The notes: generated by a model not told the origin, from the sequence alone. DNA of 64,000 nucleotides from Trinickia acidisoli (GCF_017315725.1 NZ_JAFLRG010000001.1:1116001-1180000), one strand, 5' to 3'; shown: positions 47,396 through 60,715, counted from the first letter of the stretch. Numbers and translations are program-made.

Positions 47396-48649
47396 ATGAA
47401 AGTTCGCGCGATCATGGCTGCGCTGTGCGCCACGGGGATGATGCTTGGCGTGTCGGCGGCTCAGGCGGGTGAATCCGTCGAAGTGCTGCACTGGTGGACT
47501 TCGGGTGGTGAATCGAAGGCCATCGGCGTCCTGAAGGACGACATGACGAAGCAGGGCTATACGTGGAAGGACTTCGCGGTGGCGGGCGGCGCGGGCGCCG
47601 CGGCCATGACGGCATTGAAGACGCAAGTGATCTCGGGCAACGCGCCGACCGCTGCGCAAATCAAGGGGCCGCTGATCAAGGAATGGGCCGACCAAGACGT
47701 GCTGGTGAACATCGATTCGGTCGCGAAGGAAGAAGACTGGAAGAAGAATTTGCCGCCGGAAATCGACAAGATCATGCAGGCGGACGGCCACTACGTCGCT
47801 GCGCCGTTCTCGGTGCACCGCGTGAACTGGCTCTACATCAACAAGGCGGCGCTCGACAAGGCCGGCGGCCAAGTGCCGACGAACTGGGATGAGTTCTTCA
47901 AGCTCGCCGACAAGATGAAGGCGAACGGCATCATGCCGATCGCGATGGGCGGCCAGCCGTGGCAAGACTTCACGGTGTGGGAAGACGTCGTGCTGTCGCA
48001 AGGTCCGGCTTTCTACAAGAAAGCGATCGTCGAGCTCGACCCGAAGACGCTGACTTCGCCGCAGATGGTCAAGGTGTTCGATACGGTTCGCAAGCTCACG
48101 ACGTATTTCGATAGCGCGCGTACGGGCCGCGATTGGAACCTTGCCACCGCCATGGTCATCAACGGCAAGGCCGGCATGCAGTTCATGGGCGACTGGGCGA
48201 AGGGCGAGTTCGCGAACGCGAACAAGAAGCCGGGCGTCGACTACGTCTGCGCGCCGGTGCCGGGCACGGACAAGGCCTATACGTTCAACGTCGATTCGTT
48301 CGTGTTCTTCCAGCAGAAGGGCCAAAAGGCGGCGACGCCGGGCCAGCTCGCGCTCGCGAAGACGATCATGAGCCCCGAGTTCCAGAAGCAGTTCAGCTTG
48401 TACAAGGGCTCGATCCCGGTGCGTCTTGGCGTCGACATGAGCAGCTTCGACGCTTGCGCGAAGAAGTCGTACTCGGATGAACAAGCGGCGATCAAGGCCG
48501 GCGGCTACGTGCCGTCGCTGGCGCACGGCATGGCGCAAGGCGATGCCACGGCCGGCGCGATGAGCGACGTCGTCACGAAGTTCATGAACTCCAACGAATC
48601 GTCGCAAGACGCCGTCACCGCGCTGGCACAGGCGGCAAAGACGAAGTAA
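47396..48649 (+). CDS. gtsA: glucose/mannose-type ABC transporter binding protein
   Basis: 417 aa. A signal peptide (MKVRAIMAALCATGMMLGVSAAQA) leads to a family-1 sugar-binding protein (SVEVLHWWTSGGESKAIGVL). GGAGGAG precedes the ATG. First gene of the four-gene importer; the zwf/glk neighbours and HexR-type operator point to glucose. Equivalent to Pseudomonas GtsA. Confidence 0.9.
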   Translation: MKVRAIMAALCATGMMLGVSAAQAGESVEVLHWWTSGGESKAIGVLKDDMTKQGYTWKDFAVAGGAGAAAMTALKTQVISGNAPTAAQIKGPLIKEWADQDVLVNIDSVAKEEDWKKNLPPEIDKIMQADGHYVAAPFSVHRVNWLYINKAALDKAGGQVPTNWDEFFKLADKMKANGIMPIAMGGQPWQDFTVWEDVVLSQGPAFYKKAIVELDPKTLTSPQMVKVFDTVRKLTTYFDSARTGRDWNLATAMVINGKAGMQFMGDWAKGEFANANKKPGVDYVCAPVPGTDKAYTFNVDSFVFFQQKGQKAATPGQLALAKTIMSPEFQKQFSLYKGSIPVRLGVDMSSFDACAKKSYSDEQAAIKAGGYVPSLAHGMAQGDATAGAMSDVVTKFMNSNESSQDAVTALAQAAKTK

Positions 48650-48768
48650 GCGTAGTTTGAGGGGCGGGGCGCGTGCGGTTTGCGCGCTCTGCCTGCGTCA
48701 CTGGAGCCGGTCGGGCGCTTCGAGCCCTCGGATCGCCGCGGCCGGCACAAGCATTCAGGAGTCGAGTA

Positions 48769-49710
48769 GTGGCTGCCTCTCTTAGCGGAAAAGGGAACAA
48801 CGTGGCGCACGTACCCAACCGCACGTCGTCGATGTCGGCTCTCGCCGATCGCTGGATCCCGAAGCTCGTGCTTTCGCCTAGCATCGCGATCAGCCTGATA
48901 TTCGTTTATGGCTTCATTCTGATCACCGGCTATCTGTCGCTGTCCAAATCGCGGCTGATGCCCAATTACACGTTCGCCGGCCTCACGCGGTACAGCGAAT
49001 TGTTCCAAAACGACGTCTGGTGGACGTCGGCGAAGAACCTCGGCTGGTTCGGCATCCCGTTCATCGCGATCTGCATCGGGCTCGGGTTGTTTCTTGCCAT
49101 CTTGCTCGATCAAAAGATCCGCAGCGAAGGCGCGCTGCGCGCCGTCTTCCTCTACCCGATGGCGCTCTCGTTCATCGTGACGGGCACGGCTTGGCAGTGG
49201 ATTCTGAACCCGGCGCTCGGCCTCGAAAAGGTATTGCACGACTGGGGCTGGACGAGCTTCTCGTTCAACTGGCTCGACAATCCCGACAAGGCCATCTTCT
49301 GCATCGTCATCGCGGCGGTGTGGCAATCGACGGGCTTCGTCATGGCGCTGTTCCTCGCCGGCCTGCGCGGCGTCGATGCCGAGATCTTCAAGGCCGCGCA
49401 AGTGGATGGCGCAACGTTGCCGACGATCTATCGCAAGATCGTGATTCCGAGCATGCGTCCCGTGTTTTTCTCGGTCCTCTTGATCCTGTGCCACCTCACG
49501 ATCAAGACATTCGACCTCGTCGTCGCAATGACGGCGGGCGGCCCGGGCACGTCCTCGTCGCTGCCCGCGATGTTCATGTACACGTTCTCGTTCAACCGCG
49601 GGCAGCTCGGCGTGGGCGCCGCATCGTCGATGATGATGCTCGCCACGGTCGTTGCCGTACTCGTCCCGCTCATGTATCTGGAATCGAGGAGCACCCGCAA
49701 TGCAGCCTAA
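48769..49710 (+). CDS. gtsB: sugar ABC transporter permease
   Basis: 313 aa from a GTG at 48769 with AGGAG 7 nt upstream; an earlier GTG at 48673 is possible but adds a non-family N terminus. About six membrane spans and an EAA loop (EIFKAAQVDGATLPTIYRKIVIP). MalF-like permease of the glucose importer. Its end overlaps gtsC by 11 bp. Confidence 0.9.
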   Translation: MAASLSGKGNNVAHVPNRTSSMSALADRWIPKLVLSPSIAISLIFVYGFILITGYLSLSKSRLMPNYTFAGLTRYSELFQNDVWWTSAKNLGWFGIPFIAICIGLGLFLAILLDQKIRSEGALRAVFLYPMALSFIVTGTAWQWILNPALGLEKVLHDWGWTSFSFNWLDNPDKAIFCIVIAAVWQSTGFVMALFLAGLRGVDAEIFKAAQVDGATLPTIYRKIVIPSMRPVFFSVLLILCHLTIKTFDLVVAMTAGGPGTSSSLPAMFMYTFSFNRGQLGVGAASSMMMLATVVAVLVPLMYLESRSTRNAA

Positions 49711-50557
49711 GATGACGATCAGTCGCGCGTTCATTTACGCTGCGCTTCTGCTGTTCGCCCTGTACTTCCTGTTTCCGCTCTACGTGATGCTGTCGACGTC
49801 GTTCAAGGATCTCGACCAGCTACGCACGGGCGACTTGCTGACGCCGCCGTCGCATTGGACGATCGCGCCGTGGGCGAAGGCGTGGAGCGGCGCATGCACG
49901 GGCGTGCGTTGCGATGGGATGCGTCCGTTCTTCATGAACTCGGTGCGCATGGTGATCCCGGCCGTGCTGATCTCGTCGATCATCGGCGCGTTCAACGGCT
50001 ATGTGCTGACCCATTGGCGTTTCCGCGGCGCCGACGCGGTGTTCACGATGCTGCTCGTCGGATGCTTCATCCCGTTTCAGACGATCTTGCTGCCGATGGC
50101 GCGTCTGCTCGGGATCGCCGGCATCTCGAACACGATTTCGGGGCTCGTGGTCGTGCACGTCGTGTACGGCATCGCGTTCACGACGATGTTCTTCCGTAAT
50201 TTCTACGTGAGCATTCCGGCCGAACTCGTAAAGGCGGCGCGCATCGACGGCGCAGGGTTTTTCATGATCTTCACGCGTGTCCTGTTGCCCGTGTCGCTGC
50301 CGATCTTCATGGTGTGCGTCATTTGGCAGTTCACGCAGATTTGGAACGACTTCCTGTTCGGGATCGTGTTCTCCGGCGTCGATTCGATGCCGATCACGGT
50401 CGCGCTGAACAATCTCGTGAATACGTCGACGGGCGTGAAGGAATACAACGTCGACATGGCTGCCGCGATCATCGCGGCCTTGCCCACGCTCCTCGTCTAC
50501 ATCGTTGCCGGCCGCTACTTCGTACGCGGTTTGACGGCGGGTGCGGTGAAGGGCTGA
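49700..50557 (+). CDS. gtsC: sugar ABC transporter permease
   Basis: 285 aa. MalG-like permease with six spans and the EAA loop ELVKAARIDGAGFFMIFTRVLLP. Start at 49700 (MQPKMTISRAF) inside the end of gtsB, so coupled translation. Pairs with GtsB as the channel. Confidence 0.9.
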   Translation: MQPKMTISRAFIYAALLLFALYFLFPLYVMLSTSFKDLDQLRTGDLLTPPSHWTIAPWAKAWSGACTGVRCDGMRPFFMNSVRMVIPAVLISSIIGAFNGYVLTHWRFRGADAVFTMLLVGCFIPFQTILLPMARLLGIAGISNTISGLVVVHVVYGIAFTTMFFRNFYVSIPAELVKAARIDGAGFFMIFTRVLLPVSLPIFMVCVIWQFTQIWNDFLFGIVFSGVDSMPITVALNNLVNTSTGVKEYNVDMAAAIIAALPTLLVYIVAGRYFVRGLTAGAVKG

Positions 50558-50569
50558 CCAGGCCGTTGC

Positions 50570-50597
50570 GCGGTGCGATGCGAACGCGTCGCACCGC
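50570..50597. other. hairpin between gtsC and gtsD
   Basis: Perfect 9-bp stem GCGGTGCGA/TCGCACCGC, no T-run after it. It may stabilise or process the upstream message so that GtsABC and GtsD levels differ. Confidence 0.5.
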
Positions 50598-50654
50598 GAA
50601 GCGAGCGCATCGCAACGCATATTCGAAAGCAGAGCAGATTAAAGGATTTTCAGC

Positions 50655-51773
50655 ATGGCAAGCCTTTCCATCCGCGACGTATACAAGACCTATCCGAACG
50701 GCGTTCCTGTCCTGAAGGGTGTCGACATTGAAATCGAGGACGGCCAGTTCTTGATTCTCGTCGGCGGCTCCGGGTGCGGGAAATCGACGCTGCTCAACAT
50801 GATCGCCGGCCTCGAAACGGTCACCCAGGGCGAGATTTGCATCGACGGCAAGATCGTCAACAACCTTTCGCCGAAGGATCGCGATATCGCGATGGTGTTC
50901 CAGTCGTACGCGCTCTATCCGTCGATGACGGTGCGCCAGAACATCTCGTTCGGTTTGAACATCCGTAAGGTGCCTAAGAAGGAGCAGGCGCAAATCGTCG
51001 ATCGCGTCTCGCAGATGCTGCAGATCGATCACTTGCTCGACCGCAAGCCCGGACAACTGTCGGGCGGGCAGCGTCAACGCGTGGCGATGGGCCGCGCGCT
51101 GGCGCGCGATCCCGTCATGTTCCTGTTCGACGAACCGCTGTCGAACCTCGACGCGAAGCTGCGGATCGAGATGCGCTCGGAGATCAAGCTGCTGCATCAG
51201 CGCTTGGGCACGACGATCGTCTACGTCACGCACGATCAGATCGAGGCGATGACGCTCGGCGATCGCATCGCCGTGATGAAGGACGGCATCGTCCAGCAGT
51301 TCGGGGCGCCGCAGGACATCTACGATTCGCCGTCGAATCTGTTCGTGGCCGGCTTCATCGGCGCGCCGCCGATGAACTTCATCGAAGGCAAGCTCGTCGA
51401 GCAAGGTGCGGGCATCGGCATCGAGATCGATACGAGCGTCGAGCGCAGCGTCTTGACGTTGCCGTTCGAGGCGAGCCGCGTGAACGGGCATGTCGGGCAG
51501 AAGGTCATTCTCGGCCTGCGGCCCGAGCGGCTCACCGACGCACGTGCCGCGCACGATGCCCATAGCGGCGATTTGCAGCCGTTGACGGTGAAGGTCGACG
51601 TCATCGAGCCGACGGGGCCGGACACGCTCGTCTTCGCGCAGATCAACGGCAAGCGTACCGTGAGCCGCGTGCACCCGGCTTCGAACCCGCAGGCGCAGCA
51701 AAACATGACGCTGCTCGCCGATGTGTCGAAGGCCGTGCTGTTCGATCCGGCGACGGAAGCACGCATCGCCTAG
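50655..51773 (+). CDS. gtsD: sugar ABC transporter ATPase (UgpC/MalK type)
   Basis: 372 aa. Walker A GGSGCGKS, signature LSGGQRQR, Walker B MFLFDEP, and H-loop VTHDQIEAMT. A C-terminal regulatory domain (OB folds) from about 240. AAAGGA-type site before the ATG. The only ATPase of the gts importer, separated from gtsC by a hairpin. Confidence 0.92.
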   Translation: MASLSIRDVYKTYPNGVPVLKGVDIEIEDGQFLILVGGSGCGKSTLLNMIAGLETVTQGEICIDGKIVNNLSPKDRDIAMVFQSYALYPSMTVRQNISFGLNIRKVPKKEQAQIVDRVSQMLQIDHLLDRKPGQLSGGQRQRVAMGRALARDPVMFLFDEPLSNLDAKLRIEMRSEIKLLHQRLGTTIVYVTHDQIEAMTLGDRIAVMKDGIVQQFGAPQDIYDSPSNLFVAGFIGAPPMNFIEGKLVEQGAGIGIEIDTSVERSVLTLPFEASRVNGHVGQKVILGLRPERLTDARAAHDAHSGDLQPLTVKVDVIEPTGPDTLVFAQINGKRTVSRVHPASNPQAQQNMTLLADVSKAVLFDPATEARIA

Positions 51774-51790
51774 TTGCAACCCGACGTGAG

Positions 51791-51817
51791 GCGGCGCGGT
51801 CGTCTCGATCGCGCCGC
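51791..51817 (+). terminator. possible terminator of the gts operon
   Basis: 8-bp stem GCGGCGCG/CGCGCCGC, 17 bp past the gtsD stop. A short TTTT follows about 10 nt later. Lies between convergent genes and may act both ways. Confidence 0.5.
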
Positions 51818-51843
51818 TTCGCGCGTTTTGCTCTCTATGCGCG

Positions 51844-52464
51844 CTAATGCGGCAGGCGCACGTCGAGCTTGAACGTGACGAGGCGTGCGATGAGGATGAA
51901 GGCGGTTGCGACAATGACGCTGTAGACCGAATCGAACTCCAGGTGGTGGAGCAGCAGATAGAGCCAGCAGCCGGCGAAGGCGCACGTCGCATAGGGGCGC
52001 GAGTCGCGCAGCAGCAGCGGCATTTCGTTGCAGACGACGTCGCGGATGATGCCGCCGAACACGCCCGTCACGACACCCATCATCACGGCGATGAACGCCG
52101 GCATGTCCGCGTCGATCGCGATCGACGTACCCGAGATGCTGAAGAGACCGAGGCCGATCGCATCGGCCACGAGCAGCGCGCGCTCATTGAAGACGCGTGA
52201 AGCCATGCGCAGGACGAACGGCGCGAACAGCGACAGCGCGAAGATGACGACGACATAGGTTTCGTGCTCGACCCAATAGAACGGCCGCCGCTGGAGCAGC
52301 ACGTCGCGTACGGTGCCGCCGCCGAACGCCGTGGCGAGCGCGACGAGGAACGTGCCCACGGCGTCGAGCCGGCGCTTGCGGGCTTCGATGAAGCCGGAGA
52401 ACGCATAGGCGAGGATGGCGATGCCCTCGGCAATGGCGAGCGCGAACGTCAGCCTAGGATGCAC
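51844..52464 (-). CDS. TRIC-like (YicG/UPF0126) membrane protein
   Basis: 206 aa from a GTG at 52464, which overlaps the smr end by 11 bp. Two repeats of three membrane spans, each with a Gly-rich FGGGTVRDVLL / FGGIIRDVVCNEMP motif, as in the trimeric intracellular cation channel family. Inner membrane. Ion selectivity in bacteria is unsettled; some members may move small metabolites. Confidence 0.87.
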   Translation of the reverse strand: MHPRLTFALAIAEGIAILAYAFSGFIEARKRRLDAVGTFLVALATAFGGGTVRDVLLQRRPFYWVEHETYVVVIFALSLFAPFVLRMASRVFNERALLVADAIGLGLFSISGTSIAIDADMPAFIAVMMGVVTGVFGGIIRDVVCNEMPLLLRDSRPYATCAFAGCWLYLLLHHLEFDSVYSVIVATAFILIARLVTFKLDVRLPH

Positions 52465-53194
52465 CGCTCGGCCCCTGCTCCGTGCGTGCTGCCGCACCGG
52501 GTCGAGCCACGCTCGGCTGCAGCAGCACGAGCACGGCGCCTGCGCCGCCGTCGTGCGCGCGCGCCTGGCAAAACGCGATGACTTCGGCCTTCTGCACGAG
52601 CCAGGCGCGCACTTTTCCTTTCAGGACGGGCTCCTTGCCGACGGACCCCAACCCCTTGCCGTGAATCACCCGCACGCAACGCAATCCGCGCTTGACGGTC
52701 TCGCGGATGAAGTCGGCCAGCGCCTCGCGCGCCTCGTCGCGGCGCATGCCGTGCAAATCGAGCTGCGCTTGCACGACCCAATCTCCGCGCCGCAGCTTGC
52801 GCACGACTTCATGGCTGATGCCGGGGCGGCAATAGAACAGCGACTCGTCCGTATCGAGCAGTACCTCGGGGTCGAATTCGTCGGAGATCGCCTCGGTGAG
52901 CACGGCTTGCTCGTCGCGCTGCGTCTGCAGCGGGAGGGCCGGCGGCGGCGTGCGGCCATGAACGGCGCGCGCCGCGCCGGCGATCGGTGCGACTTCGCCG
53001 ATTTCACGCCGGAATAGATCGGCGTCGAGCGCCGCTTCGCGCGCGGCCTTGGCGGCGGCGATGCGCTCGCGTTCGCGCTCGGCCGCGCTTTGCTTGAGCA
53101 CGTCGCGCAGCGCGGCTAGATCGGTCAGACCGGAGGCGCGCACGCCGGCGTTGGTGTGCTTGGCGTCGCTCGGACGGGGGCGATTCTTGGACAT
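52454..53194 (-). CDS. Smr-domain protein
   Basis: 246 aa. Residues about 1-145 are a charged helical region (DVLKQSAAERERERIAAAKAAREAA). The C-terminal Smr domain starts LDLHGMRRDEAREALADFI and contains CVRVIHGKGLGS, the LDxH and HGxG signatures linked to nuclease activity on branched DNA or on RNA. Same strand as trxB, coupled to the TRIC-like gene. Confidence 0.9.
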   Translation of the reverse strand: MSKNRPRPSDAKHTNAGVRASGLTDLAALRDVLKQSAAERERERIAAAKAAREAALDADLFRREIGEVAPIAGAARAVHGRTPPPALPLQTQRDEQAVLTEAISDEFDPEVLLDTDESLFYCRPGISHEVVRKLRRGDWVVQAQLDLHGMRRDEAREALADFIRETVKRGLRCVRVIHGKGLGSVGKEPVLKGKVRAWLVQKAEVIAFCQARAHDGGAGAVLVLLQPSVARPGAAARTEQGPSGAS

Positions 53195-53264
53195 GATGAA
53201 TACCGACGACAGCTAAAACCGAATGCGGGGGTGCGGACTGACGTGCTGAAGGCCGTTGCCGCGC

Positions 53265-53295
53265 AAAAAAGGCCGCGGGCTTGGCGGCCGCGGCC
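53265..53295 (-). terminator. Rho-independent terminator of trxB
   Basis: Stem GGCCGCGG/CCGCGGCC followed on the minus strand by TTTTTT (53265-53270). About 59 bp past the trxB stop. Confidence 0.8.
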
Positions 53296-53353
53296 CTCAT
53301 TCGAACGCGAAGGCACTCGATTTTGACGCCGAGCGGTGCCGACGACCGCTATT

Positions 53354-54463
<1,110 letters not shown>

Positions 54464-54684
54464 TTATAAAGGGCCGTCGAAGCCGCCGCTGATAGCGTGT
54501 TCAATCGCCGCGATAGGTTTTGCGCGTGAGTTGAGCGGTTGGGGTCGTTTTGCGCCGCTTCGGGCCGCTCGGTTGCCGCTACCGCCCGCCGTTACCGTCA
54601 TTTACAGCCGACGGTGCGACGCAGCGTTTACAATAGCCCGCATCGAACCCCTGGCGGGCGCCCCCGCCACGCTGCTACGGATTC

Positions 54685-56994
54685 ATGGCCAAAGCTCCTT
54701 ATTCGGCGCCTGCGCAAGCGTTGCCGCATCGCATGTCGCGCCTTTTCACCGAAATCCGCTGGATCTTGCAGGTCGCGCTCTGCGTGTTCCTCGTGATGGC
54801 GCTCGTCAGCTACAGCCGTCACGACCCGAGCTGGACGCACGCCGCGCAAGTCGATCGCATCTCCAATTGGGCCGGTCGAGTCGGCGCCTGGACGTCCGAC
54901 ATTTTGCTGCTCCTGTTCGGCTTGTCCACGTATTGGTGGGTCGTGCTGCTCGTGCGCCGCATCAGCGCGAACTATCGCCGCTTGAATCATCATGGCGCGA
55001 CCGACGAAGACGCGCCGCGCGACGGCGCCTGGATTGCCGACGCTTGCTCGTTCGTGCTCGTGTTGCTTGCCAGCGACGGTATCGAAGCGTTGCGGATGTG
55101 GTCGCTGCGCGTGCCGCTGCCGCGCGCGCCGGGCGGCATCGTCGGCGACGCCGTCGCGCGCGGTGTGTCGCACGCGCTCGGCTTTACCGGCGGCACGCTC
55201 GCGCTCTTGGTTGCGCTCGCGATCGGTCTGTCGCTTTATTTCCGTTTCTCGTGGCTGTCGGTGGCCGAGCGCGTCGGCGATTCGATCATCTCGGCCGTCA
55301 CGTTCGCCAAGCTGCGCCGCGAGGCGGGGCGCGATCGCAAGTTGGGCGAGGTCGCGGCCGTCAAGCGAGAGGGCAAGGTCGAGCAAAGCCGCGTACGCCT
55401 CGAAGAGCACGAGCCTGTCACGATCGTGCCGCCCGTTGCGACGCCGCCCAAATCCGAGCGTGTCGAAAAGGAAAAGCAGGTGCCGCTCTTCGCCGATCTG
55501 CCCGGCGATTCGACGCTGCCGCCGATCGCGCTGCTCGATCCGGCGCCGGCCGCGCGGGAGACGATTTCGGCCGATACGCTCGAGTTCACCTCGCGCCTCA
55601 TCGAAAAGAAGCTCAAGGATTTCGGCGTCGACGTCAGCGTCGTCGCGGCCTATCCGGGGCCTGTCGTCACGCGCTACGAGATCGAGCCGGCCACGGGCGT
55701 CAAGGGCGGCCAGATCGTCAACCTCGCCAAGGACCTCGCCCGCTCGCTGTCGCTCGTGTCGATACGCGTCGTCGAAACGATCCCCGGCAAAAATTTCATG
55801 GCGCTCGAACTGCCGAACCAACGGCGCCAGACCGTGCGCTTGTCGGAAATCCTCGGCTCCCAGGCGTATGCCGATGCGTCGTCGAAGCTGACGATGGGTC
55901 TCGGCAAGGACATCGGCGGCAATCCCGTCTGCGCCGACCTGGCGAAGATGCCGCACTTGCTCGTGGCCGGTACGACGGGCTCGGGCAAGTCGGTGGGGAT
56001 CAACGCGATGATCCTCTCGCTGCTCTACAAGGCGAGCGCCGATGACGTGCGCATGATCCTCATCGATCCGAAGATGCTCGAAATGAGCGTCTATGAGGGA
56101 ATTGCGCATCTGCTGTGCCCCGTCGTGACCGACATGCGCCAAGCCGGCCACGCGCTCAATTGGGCCGTCGCGGAGATGGAGCGCCGCTACAAGCTCATGA
56201 GCAAGCTCGGCGTGCGTAATCTGGCCGGCTACAACAACAAGATCGACGAGGCGGCCAAGCGCGAGGAAAAGCTGCCCAATCCGTTCAGCCTGACGCCCGA
56301 TGCGCCCGAACCGCTTACGCGCTTGCCGCACATCGTCGTCGTCATCGACGAACTCGCCGACCTGATGATGGTCGTCGGCAAGAAGGTCGAGGAGCTGATC
56401 GCGCGGATCGCGCAAAAGGCGCGCGCGGCCGGCATCCATTTGATCCTTGCGACGCAGCGCCCGTCGGTCGACGTCATCACGGGCCTCATCAAGGCGAACG
56501 TGCCGACGCGCATGGCGTTCCAGGTATCGTCGAAGATCGATTCGCGCACGATTCTCGATCAGCAGGGCGCCGAATCGCTGCTCGGCATGGGCGACATGCT
56601 GTATCTGCCGCCCGGCACCGGGCTGCCTGTGCGTGTGCACGGCGCGTTCGTCTCCGACGAGGAAGTGCATCGCGTCGTCGAAAAGCTCAAGGAACAGGGC
56701 GAGCCGAACTATGTCGAAGGCTTGCTCGAGGGCGGCCTCGCCGGCGAGGGCGACGAAGGCTCGGCGGCGAGCGGCGGGCAGGCCGGCGACGAATCCGATC
56801 CGCTCTACGATCAGGCCGTCGAGGTTGTCGTCAAGCATCGGCGCGCATCGATTTCGCTCGTGCAGCGCCATTTGCGAATCGGCTATAACCGCGCGGCCCG
56901 GCTGCTCGAGCAAATGGAGCAATCGGGGCTCGTCTCGACGATGTCGTCGAACGGCAATCGCGAAATTCTCGTCCCTTCGCGCGACGGCGACTGA
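54685..56994 (+). CDS. ftsK: DNA translocase FtsK
   Basis: 769 aa, the short FtsK form. Four membrane spans in residues 1-200, a charged linker, then the motor with Walker [11 protein letters not shown] and [12 protein letters not shown]. The C-terminal gamma winged helix ([41 protein letters not shown]) reads KOPS. Acts at the septum in chromosome segregation. Confidence 0.96.
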   Translation: MAKAPYSAPAQALPHRMSRLFTEIRWILQVALCVFLVMALVSYSRHDPSWTHAAQVDRISNWAGRVGAWTSDILLLLFGLSTYWWVVLLVRRISANYRRLNHHGATDEDAPRDGAWIADACSFVLVLLASDGIEALRMWSLRVPLPRAPGGIVGDAVARGVSHALGFTGGTLALLVALAIGLSLYFRFSWLSVAERVGDSIISAVTFAKLRREAGRDRKLGEVAAVKREGKVEQSRVRLEEHEPVTIVPPVATPPKSERVEKEKQVPLFADLPGDSTLPPIALLDPAPAARETISADTLEFTSRLIEKKLKDFGVDVSVVAAYPGPVVTRYEIEPATGVKGGQIVNLAKDLARSLSLVSIRVVETIPGKNFMALELPNQRRQTVRLSEILGSQAYADASSKLTMGLGKDIGGNPVCADLAKMPHLLVAGTTGSGKSVGINAMILSLLYKASADDVRMILIDPKMLEMSVYEGIAHLLCPVVTDMRQAGHALNWAVAEMERRYKLMSKLGVRNLAGYNNKIDEAAKREEKLPNPFSLTPDAPEPLTRLPHIVVVIDELADLMMVVGKKVEELIARIAQKARAAGIHLILATQRPSVDVITGLIKANVPTRMAFQVSSKIDSRTILDQQGAESLLGMGDMLYLPPGTGLPVRVHGAFVSDEEVHRVVEKLKEQGEPNYVEGLLEGGLAGEGDEGSAASGGQAGDESDPLYDQAVEVVVKHRRASISLVQRHLRIGYNRAARLLEQMEQSGLVSTMSSNGNREILVPSRDGD

Positions 56995-57084
56995 CTCGAC
57001 TGATCGCCCCGTTCGGCGCATCGATCGGTCGATCGAGCCGCGCGCGTTTCCCGACCCGTTCTCGACCCATTACGGAGAGTCATC

Positions 57085-57840
57085 TTGAATTCGACGCAGT
57101 ATTCGTTCCGACATGGCGTTCGTTCGCCGTCCACTCGCTTGCCGACGCATGGCGCGCGCCGCGCCGGCGCCGTGTGGCGCGCGCTCGCGCAGGGCCTTAC
57201 CGCGGCCGTGCTCGGCGTGTCGCTTCTCGTATCTGCGCCGTCGGCGTTCGCGAGCGGCACCGAGCAACTGAAGGCGTTCGTCGCGCAAGTGCAATCGGCG
57301 CGCGGCGACTTCGTTCAGCGCGAAATCAAGGCGCCGCCGAAGAACGTCGCCGCGAGCGGCTCGGTCGTGCCGACGACTGGCGGCACCTCGAGCGGTACGT
57401 TCGTGTTCGCGCGTCCCGGCAAGTTCATCTGGACGTACGAGAAGCCGTACGAGCAAGTGCTGCAGGCGGACGGCGACAACCTGTATGTCTACGACAAGGA
57501 CTTGAACCAAGTCACGATCCGCAAGCTCGGCGGCGCGCTCGGCGCGAGCCCGGCCGCGATCTTGTTCGGCAGCAACGATCTCGACAAGAATTTCACGCTG
57601 AGCGATGCCGGCGTGAAAGGCGGTATCGACTGGCTCGAGCTGACGCCGAAGGCACGCGACACGCAGTTCCAGCGCATCGGCATCGGCTTTCGCGACGGCA
57701 ATCTCGAAGCGATGGAATTGCACGACGTGTTCGGCAACGTGACGCTGCTCACGTTCTCGAACATTCAAAAGAACCCGGCCTTGAAACCGGGCTCGTTCAA
57801 GTTCACGGTGCCCACGGGTGCCGATGTGATCAACGGGTAA
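57085..57840 (+). CDS. lolA: outer-membrane lipoprotein carrier LolA
   Basis: 251 aa from a TTG at 57085 with GGAGAG upstream. A long n-region precedes the hydrophobic core; cleavage near SAFA-SGTEQ (about residue 54). The mature part ([20 protein letters not shown]) carries lipoproteins across the periplasm. Between ftsK and rarA, the conserved order in beta- and gamma-proteobacteria. Confidence 0.93.
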   Translation: MNSTQYSFRHGVRSPSTRLPTHGARRAGAVWRALAQGLTAAVLGVSLLVSAPSAFASGTEQLKAFVAQVQSARGDFVQREIKAPPKNVAASGSVVPTTGGTSSGTFVFARPGKFIWTYEKPYEQVLQADGDNLYVYDKDLNQVTIRKLGGALGASPAAILFGSNDLDKNFTLSDAGVKGGIDWLELTPKARDTQFQRIGIGFRDGNLEAMELHDVFGNVTLLTFSNIQKNPALKPGSFKFTVPTGADVING

Positions 57841-57896
57841 GCGCCGCCGCCGATCGTGCGGCGCTCAGCGTTGGCCCGCTCAATGCGATGTGAGAC

Positions 57897-59198
57897 ATGT
57901 CAGATCTGTTTTCAGTAGAGCCCAGTGCGCCGTTGGCCGAAGCGCTGCGGCCGAAGACGCTGGCCGATGTGATCGGTCAGTCGCATTTGCTGGGTCCGGG
58001 CAAACCGCTACGCTTGGCTTTCGAATCCGGCAAGCCGCATTCGATGATTCTTTGGGGCCCCCCAGGCGTCGGGAAAACCACGCTGGCACGCCTGACGGCC
58101 ACCGCTTTCAAGTGCGAGTTCATTGCCTTGTCCGCGGTGTTCTCAGGGGTCAGGGACATTCGCGCGGCGATGGAACAGGCCGAGCAGAGCTTGGCGATGG
58201 GCAAGCACACGATTTTGTTCGTCGACGAAATCCACCGATTCAATAAGGCGCAGCAAGATGCATTGTTGCCGTATGCCGAATCGGGACTCGTGACGTTCAT
58301 CGGCGCCACGACCGAGAACCCTTCGTTCGAGGTCAACTCGGCGCTGCTTTCGCGCGCTCAAGTCTACGTACTCAAATCGCTGAGCGAGGACGAACTGAAG
58401 CGACTCGTGGCGCGGGCTCAGGAAAAAGCGCTCTCGCATCTGCGCATCGATGACGCCGCGAAAGACACGCTCGTGGGTTATGCCGACGGGGACGCCCGCA
58501 GAATACTCAATTTGCTCGAGCAGACGAGTGCGGCAGCGCGCGCGTCGGGCACGGACCACATCACTGCCGATTTCATTCGCGAAGCGTTGACGCTGAACGC
58601 CCGCCGCTTCGACAAAGGTGGAGACAACTTCTACGACCAAATCTCCGCGTTGCATAAATCGGTGCGCGGGTCCCACCCCGATGCCGCGCTCTATTGGTTG
58701 ACGCGGATGCTCGACGGCGGCGCCGATGCCCGCTATCTGTCGCGCCGCATCGTGCGCATGGCGTGGGAAGACATTGGGCTTGCCGATCCAAAGGCGATGC
58801 AGCTTGCGAACGACGCGGCCGCCACTTACGAACGCTTGGGTTCGCCCGAGGGCGAATTGGCGCTTGCGCAGGCCGTGATCTACTTGGCGATCGCACCGAA
58901 GAGCAATGCGGGATACAACGCGTTCAATCAGGCGACGGCATTCGTTAAGCAGGACAAGTCGCGCGAGGTGCCGGTTCACTTGCGCAATGCGCCGACCAGG
59001 CTCATGAAGGAATTGGGCTACGGCCACGAATACCGCTACGCGCATGACGAGCCGCACGCGTATGCCGCGGGTGAAACCTATCTGCCCGATGGAATACGCG
59101 AGCCGAATTGGTATCAACCGGTGCCGCGGGGGCTCGAGATCAAGATCGCCGAAAAGCTGGCGTTCCTGAGAAAGCTGGATGAGGACGCGGACGAATAG
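57897..59198 (+). CDS. rarA: replication-associated recombination protein RarA (MgsA)
   Basis: 433 aa AAA+ clamp-loader-like ATPase. Walker A GPPGVGKTT near residue 60, Walker B FVDEIHRFN near 107, and a C-terminal tetramerisation region. Acts at stalled forks with SSB. Confidence 0.95.
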   Translation: MSDLFSVEPSAPLAEALRPKTLADVIGQSHLLGPGKPLRLAFESGKPHSMILWGPPGVGKTTLARLTATAFKCEFIALSAVFSGVRDIRAAMEQAEQSLAMGKHTILFVDEIHRFNKAQQDALLPYAESGLVTFIGATTENPSFEVNSALLSRAQVYVLKSLSEDELKRLVARAQEKALSHLRIDDAAKDTLVGYADGDARRILNLLEQTSAAARASGTDHITADFIREALTLNARRFDKGGDNFYDQISALHKSVRGSHPDAALYWLTRMLDGGADARYLSRRIVRMAWEDIGLADPKAMQLANDAAATYERLGSPEGELALAQAVIYLAIAPKSNAGYNAFNQATAFVKQDKSREVPVHLRNAPTRLMKELGYGHEYRYAHDEPHAYAAGETYLPDGIREPNWYQPVPRGLEIKIAEKLAFLRKLDEDADE

Positions 59199-59353
59199 GG
59201 CGAGACTTTTCGAGCCCACATCGATGCGAGGTCGGTTTGGGGCGACGATGAGAATCCTCGACAGGGCCATCTACTCTTTCATCAACGAAACCATTCGGAC
59301 GCCGTCGGTTCATATGCCGATCAGGCAGACACAGTGATGTGTTGATCGGGTAA

Positions 59354-60715
<1,362 letters not shown>

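Noticed and set aside
47372..49734. Long minus-strand frames opposite gtsA and gtsB
   Set aside because: Shadows; the plus-strand importer genes have motifs and ribosome binding sites.
54628..57021. 797-codon minus-strand frame opposite ftsK
   Set aside because: Mirror of the ftsK coding frame; ftsK is certain from its motifs.
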